Source of the DNA: JASFBA01 sp034433695
Lineage (GTDB): Bacteria; Chloroflexota; Chloroflexia; DTKN01
Reading direction: 5' to 3'
DNA length: 34,078 nucleotides
Assembly (NCBI GenBank): GCA_034433695.1
Contig: DAOUAK010000128.1
Location: 1 to 34,078, forward strand
Positions 30,590-34,078 of this stretch are shown piece after piece. A model generated the notes under the pieces. The model searched no databases and was not told the origin of the DNA. It was given only the letters and a program-made list of their open reading frames with translations. How positions within the stretch are numbered: the first letter of the stretch is position 1; every line of letters begins with the position of its first letter. Position numbers and translations under genes: made by a program.

Positions 30590-31015
30590 GTGCCGACAAT
30601 TAACCAACTGGTACGTAAAGGACGGAAGCCGATTCGGAAAAAGGCCAAGGCGCCGGCGTTGCGCTTTCACTACAACGCCCTGCGCAACAAGACGGTGCGC
30701 ACACCGGGCAACCCCCAGAAGCGTGGGGTCTGCGTCCAGGTGCGCACGATGACGCCCAAGAAGCCGAACTCGGCGCTGCGCAAGATCGCCCGGGTGCGTC
30801 TGACCAACGGGATCGAGGTGACGGCCTATATCCCGGGCGAGGGCCACAACCTTCAGGAGCACTCGGTGGTCCTGGTGCGCGGTGGACGGGTCAAGGACCT
30901 ACCGGGGGTACGGTATCACATCGTGCGAGGGGCGCTGGATGCGCAGGGCGTCGAAGGCCGGATGAAAGGCCGTTCCAAGTACGGCTCCAAGGCGCCCAGG
31001 CGGAAGGGCGCGTAG
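30590..31015 (+). CDS. rpsL: 30S ribosomal protein S12
   Basis: S12 sits at the decoding centre of the small subunit. The 141-residue protein starts VPTINQLVRKGR, so GTG 30590, with AGGAG 7 nt upstream, was chosen rather than upstream in-frame codons. It carries the 13-15 residue N-terminal insertion seen in many non-proteobacterial S12 proteins (res. 23-40). The conserved MTPKKPNSALRK and GRVKDLPGVRYH segments are intact, including the lysines at which streptomycin-resistance substitutions occur in other bacteria. First gene of the str operon. Confidence 0.97.
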   Translation: MPTINQLVRKGRKPIRKKAKAPALRFHYNALRNKTVRTPGNPQKRGVCVQVRTMTPKKPNSALRKIARVRLTNGIEVTAYIPGEGHNLQEHSVVLVRGGRVKDLPGVRYHIVRGALDAQGVEGRMKGRSKYGSKAPRRKGA

Positions 31016-31028
31016 GAGCAGCCGGATG

Positions 31029-31048
31029 GGTCGCCTCCGGAGGCGACC
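31029..31048 (+). promoter_or_regulatory. Perfect palindrome in the rpsL-rpsG spacer
   Basis: GGTCGCCTCC directly followed by its complement GGAGGCGACC, in the 54-nt spacer just before the rpsG RBS. In E. coli the S12-S7 spacer is where S7 represses translation. This hairpin is a candidate for an analogous site or for a simple stability element. Confidence 0.5.
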
Positions 31049-31069
31049 GAACTTGGGTGAGGAAAGAAG

Positions 31070-31540
31070 ATGCCAAGACGACCAAGGTATTCCCGGCGTG
31101 AGCCGTTGCCGGACCCAAAATACCAGAACCTGCTGGTAGGGGCGTTCATCAACAAGACGATGCAGCGGGGAAAAAAGAGTTTAGCCGAGCGCATCGTCTA
31201 TGAGGCGTTCGATCTCATTGCCCAGAAGACGAAACGCGACCCGGTCGAGGTCTTTGAGCAGGCCATCCGCAACGCCTCGCCGGTGGTGGAGGTGCGGCCT
31301 CGCCGGGTCGGCGGTGCCACCTACCAGGTGCCGATCGAAGTGCCGGCCCAGCGGCGCGTTTCCCTGGCGATGCGCTGGATTCTGGCGGCGGCCCGGGCGC
31401 GCACCGGCCGGCCCATGTCCGAACGATTGGCGGCCGAGATTATGGATGCCGCCAACAATACCGGAGTAGCCGTGAAGCGGCGCGAGGATACCCATCGGAT
31501 GGCGGAAGCCAACAAGGCCTTCGCCCACTATCGCTGGTAG
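31070..31540 (+). CDS. rpsG: 30S ribosomal protein S7
   Basis: S7 nucleates assembly of the 30S head by binding the 3' major domain of 16S rRNA. The 156-residue product is the usual length (MPRRPRYSRREPLPDPKYQN...ANKAFAHYRW). It has conserved LLVGAFINKTMQRGKK, ASPVVEVRPRRVGGATYQVPIEV and MSERLAAEIMDAANNTGVAVKRREDTHRMAEANKAFAHYRW segments. GAGGAAAG lies upstream of the ATG. Second gene of the str operon. Confidence 0.97.
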   Translation: MPRRPRYSRREPLPDPKYQNLLVGAFINKTMQRGKKSLAERIVYEAFDLIAQKTKRDPVEVFEQAIRNASPVVEVRPRRVGGATYQVPIEVPAQRRVSLAMRWILAAARARTGRPMSERLAAEIMDAANNTGVAVKRREDTHRMAEANKAFAHYRW

Positions 31541-31541
31541 G

Positions 31542-31581
31542 GGAACGCCCGTTCGCTCCGAACACCTCGCTTTGGCGTTCC
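31542..31581 (+). promoter_or_regulatory. Stem-loop in the rpsG-fusA spacer
   Basis: GGAACGCC (31542-31549) pairs with GGCGTTCC (31574-31581) just after the rpsG stop. No U tract follows, so it is not a typical terminator. The spacer also contains the octamer GGCCGGCC near 31585. Confidence 0.4.
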
Positions 31582-31636
31582 ACGGCCGGCCGATAGGCTG
31601 GGCGGGCCATCGAGGATGTGAAGAGCGGACGAGGCG

Positions 31637-33724
31637 ATGCCCAGAACCATACCTTTACAACAGATACGCAACATCGGCATCATCGCCCACATCGACGCGG
31701 GCAAGACCACGACCACGGAGCGCATCCTCTACTACACCGGACGCATCCACCGGATGGGCAACGTGGACGACGGCACCACCGTGACCGACTGGATGGACCA
31801 GGAACGGGAGCGGGGGGTGACCATCACCGCCGCGGCGATCACCTGCTTCTGGCGGGGACATCAGATCAACATCATTGATACGCCCGGCCACGTGGACTTT
31901 ACCGCCGAGGTGGAGCGCAGTCTGCGCGTGCTCGATGGGGGCGTGGTGGTTTTTGATGCGATGGCTGGCGTCGAACCGCAGTCGGAAACGGTTTGGCGCC
32001 AGGCGGACCGCTATCGGGTTCCGCGGATCTGCTTCATTAACAAAATGGATCGCGTCGGGGCGGACTTTTGGCAGGCGCTGGAGTCCATTCGCACCCGCCT
32101 GAAAGCCCGTCCCCTGGCGGTGCAGGTCCCTATCGGCGCCGAGGACTCGTTCTGCGGGGTCATCGACCTCCTCCGGGGAGTCGCCCTCTACTATACCGAT
32201 GAACTCGGGGCCAACCCAGAGGTACGGCCGGTCCCGCCGGAGTATCGGGAAGAGTTCCTGGCCCGTCGGGAGGAACTGGTCGAGCGTATTGCCGAGACCG
32301 ATGACCTCCTGACGGAAAAGTACCTGGAGGGCCGGGAAATTTCCGGAGAGGAGTTGCAGGCGGCGCTGCGGCGGGCGACGCTTTCCGGCCGGTTGGTGCC
32401 GGTGCTCTGCGGCGCAGCGCTCCGAAACAAGGGGGTACAACCCCTGCTCGACGCCATTGTGGATTATCTGCCCTCGCCTCTGGACGTGCCGCCGGTCGTT
32501 GGAACCGACCCGCGCAACGGGGAGGCCGAGACCAGGCCAGCGCGGGATGACGCTCCCTTTGCTGCCCTGGTCTTCAAGATCGTCACCGACCCTTATGCCG
32601 GCAAACTGGCCTATCTCCGGGTGTACTCGGGCCACTTGCAGGTCGGTGCTCGTGTTGTGAATGCCACCCGAGATCGGGCGGAACGTGTCGCCCGATTGTT
32701 GCGTATGCACGCCAACCGGCGCGAGGAGATCGAAGAGGTCTACGCCGGGGACATCGCCGCCCTCATCGGGCCAAAGCAAAGTTTCACGGGCGATACGCTC
32801 TGTGATCCGGAACACCCGATCGTGCTGGAGGCGATGCGCTTTCCGGAGCCGGTCATCGCTGTGGCCGTGGAGGCGCGGACAATGGCCGACCAGGAGCGTC
32901 TGATGGCGGCTTTGCAGGCTTTGAGTGAAGAGGACCCGACCTTCCGGGTTCGCACCGACGAGGAGACCGGCCAGGTGCTCATCTCCGGGATGGGCGAGTT
33001 CCACCTGGAGGTGCTGGTCGAGCGGTTGCGGCGCGAGTTCCATGTGGAGGCCAATGTGGGCCGGCCGCAGGTGGCTTACCGGGAGACCATCAGCCGGGCG
33101 GTGGAGGTCGAGGGAACCTTCTCCCGACAGACGGCCGGCAAGATGCTCTACGGAAGCGTCCGATTGCGCCTGGAGCCGCTCCCGCGCGGCGAGGGCTTTC
33201 GCTTCGAGAGCCGGGCTCCGGCCGAAGAGGTACCGGCCGACTTTGTACCGGCCGTCCGGTTGGGCATCCACGAAGCGATGGATACCGGGGTGCTGGCCGG
33301 TTATCCGGTGGTGGACATCCGGGCCACCCTCCTGGGCGGCACCTTCCGGGAGGAAGAAGCCTCCGAACTGGCCTTCAAGATGGCCGCCTCCCAGGCGCTG
33401 CGCGAGGGGGTCCGCCAGGCCGGACCGATCCTCCTGGAGCCGGTGATGAAGATCGAGGTGACCATGCCGGAGGAATATCTGGGCGAGGTCCTGAACGACC
33501 TGAACGCCCGTCGGGCCGAAATCCAGGGCTTTGAGGCCCGCGATGGCACCCAGATCGTGCGGGCCCAGGTCCCTCTGGCCACGATGTTCGGATATGCTAC
33601 CGGCCTGCGTTCGCTCACGCAAGGACGGGCCAGTTATGCGATGGAGTTCAGCCATTACCGGGAACTCCCACCGGAGGTAGCCCGGGAAATCATCGCCCGG
33701 GTGCGAGGGTATGTGGTTCCGTAG
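31637..33724 (+). CDS. fusA: Translation elongation factor G
   Basis: This GTPase drives ribosomal translocation. The 695-residue protein is of normal length. The G domain shows AHIDAGKT (17-24), RGVTITAAA (switch I), DTPGHVD, and NKMD at about 137. Domain II follows (FAALVFKIVTDPYAGKLAYLRVYSGHL), then domain III (EDPTFRVRTDEETGQVLISGMGEFHLEVLVERL), domain IV with GYPVVDIRATLLGG, and domain V with EPVMKIEVTMPEEYLGEVLNDLNARRAEIQG. GAGG is very close to the ATG (2 nt) so initiation may depend on coupling or on the purine-rich GAAGAGCGGA further upstream. Third gene of the str operon. Confidence 0.97.
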   Translation: MPRTIPLQQIRNIGIIAHIDAGKTTTTERILYYTGRIHRMGNVDDGTTVTDWMDQERERGVTITAAAITCFWRGHQINIIDTPGHVDFTAEVERSLRVLDGGVVVFDAMAGVEPQSETVWRQADRYRVPRICFINKMDRVGADFWQALESIRTRLKARPLAVQVPIGAEDSFCGVIDLLRGVALYYTDELGANPEVRPVPPEYREEFLARREELVERIAETDDLLTEKYLEGREISGEELQAALRRATLSGRLVPVLCGAALRNKGVQPLLDAIVDYLPSPLDVPPVVGTDPRNGEAETRPARDDAPFAALVFKIVTDPYAGKLAYLRVYSGHLQVGARVVNATRDRAERVARLLRMHANRREEIEEVYAGDIAALIGPKQSFTGDTLCDPEHPIVLEAMRFPEPVIAVAVEARTMADQERLMAALQALSEEDPTFRVRTDEETGQVLISGMGEFHLEVLVERLRREFHVEANVGRPQVAYRETISRAVEVEGTFSRQTAGKMLYGSVRLRLEPLPRGEGFRFESRAPAEEVPADFVPAVRLGIHEAMDTGVLAGYPVVDIRATLLGGTFREEEASELAFKMAASQALREGVRQAGPILLEPVMKIEVTMPEEYLGEVLNDLNARRAEIQGFEARDGTQIVRAQVPLATMFGYATGLRSLTQGRASYAMEFSHYRELPPEVAREIIARVRGYVVP

Positions 33725-33742
33725 GATTTCGGAAACAGCAAG

Positions 33743-33846
33743 GCCGTTCGTCGGTCGCGGAAGCAAGCGGCTGCTCTGCCCGGGCTCGACCCGCAGGGAC
33801 GCGACCGGGAACGGCGAAAGTCTGGAGTCGCCGGGGGCTTCCCCGG
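33743..33846 (+). promoter_or_regulatory. Structured spacer between fusA and tuf
   Basis: GCCGTTC (33743-33749) pairs with GAACGGC (33809-33815), and CGGTCGCG (33752-33759) with CGCGACCG (33800-33807). This makes a 15-bp stem with a small internal loop and a GC-rich interior. A second hairpin, CCGGGG-GCTT-CCCCGG (33831-33846), ends 2-3 nt before the tuf RBS (AAGGAG). Function unknown; it may be an mRNA processing, stability or translational control element. Confidence 0.55.
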
Positions 33847-33863
33847 ACAAGGAGTGAGACGAG

Positions 33864-34078
33864 ATGGCCAAGGCCAAGTTTGAGCGCAAGAAACCGCACG
33901 TGAACGTGGGGACGATCGGCCACGTCGACCACGGCAAAACTACCCTGACTTCGGCGATCACCAAGGTGCTCTCCTTCAAGGGGCTGGCCAAGTTCCGCCC
34001 CTTTGAGACGATCGACAACGCCCCGGAGGAGCAGCAGCGCGGGGTCACCATCAACATCTCCCACGTGGAGTACGAGAC
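33864..34078 (+). CDS. tuf: Translation elongation factor Tu, first 71 residues (3' end outside window)
   Basis: EF-Tu delivers aminoacyl-tRNA to the ribosome. The visible part reads MAKAKFERKKPHVNVGTIGHVDHGKTTL..., with the P-loop GHVDHGKT at 19-26 and the switch I region APEEQQRGVTINISHVEYET. The window ends inside the G domain. AAGGAG lies 9 nt before the ATG. The order rpsL-rpsG-fusA-tuf is the classical str operon. Confidence 0.97.
   Translation, partial: MAKAKFERKKPHVNVGTIGHVDHGKTTLTSAITKVLSFKGLAKFRPFETIDNAPEEQQRGVTINISHVEYE

Noticed and set aside
31655..34057. Open frame of about 800 codons on the minus strand
   Set aside because: Antisense to fusA and tuf; no domain features, and the plus-strand genes are certain.

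Overview
The window looks like a chromosomal segment of a GC-rich member of the Chloroflexota, probably Anaerolineae-like. This is inferred from gene content and style: RNase J, a long N-terminal extension on dihydropteroate synthase, very long Opp/Dpp-type solute-binding protein and permeases, VIT/VWA and DUF11/lamin-tail secreted proteins, a C-terminal YLPLVLK motif, many GTG/TTG starts, and rpsL-rpsG-fusA-tuf gene order. I see no phage, transposase, CRISPR array or plasmid genes.

Layout. (1) 1-2.3 kb, minus strand: a uracil-DNA glycosylase, a PH-like membrane protein and RNase J (its 3' end lies outside the window). They are driven by a promoter placed back to back with the promoter of two tandem tRNA-Ala genes. 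(2) 2.5-3.8 kb: folP. (3) 3.87-13.6 kb, plus strand: a large peptide/oligosaccharide-type ABC transporter operon. It starts with a consensus promoter and a structured leader RNA of about 149 nt. The solute-binding lipoprotein follows, and its motif order looks circularly permuted. Then come two permeases, an ATPase D/F pair, a small membrane protein and a second D/F pair. (4) 13.6-15.1 kb, minus strand: hypA-hypB plus a DksA/TraR-like zinc-finger protein. (5) 15.2-17.8 kb, minus strand: a second DksA/TraR-like protein, lspA, an RluD-family pseudouridine synthase and mobA. (6) 17.8-18.2 kb: intergenic DNA with short palindromic repeats. (7) 18.2-21.5 kb, minus strand: a short DarA/DUF970-like protein, ribosomal protein L25/CTC, a TldE/PmbA-like protein, ogt, and a Roadblock/LC7 protein with its own promoter. 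(8) 21.6-26.0 kb, plus strand: a GT-C-like membrane glycosyltransferase and a VIT-VWA surface protein, ending at a strong bidirectional terminator. (9) 26.1-30.2 kb, minus strand: a 1387-residue modular secreted protein. (10) 30.4 kb to the end, plus strand: the str operon with tandem promoters, rpsL, rpsG, fusA and the start of tuf.

Functional links. LspA would process the solute-binding lipoprotein. RNase J is the expected 5' exonuclease for leaders in which two exported-protein genes carry an identical, apparently non-initiating Shine-Dalgarno 13-mer. Eleven promoters can be read by eye, ten of them with exactly 17-bp spacers. The octamer GGCCGGCC is heavily over-represented in the window but almost absent from the ABC operon. 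The best candidates for new biology are the permuted binding protein with its double ATPase set, the leader RNA, the iterated octamer and the SD-like leader elements.
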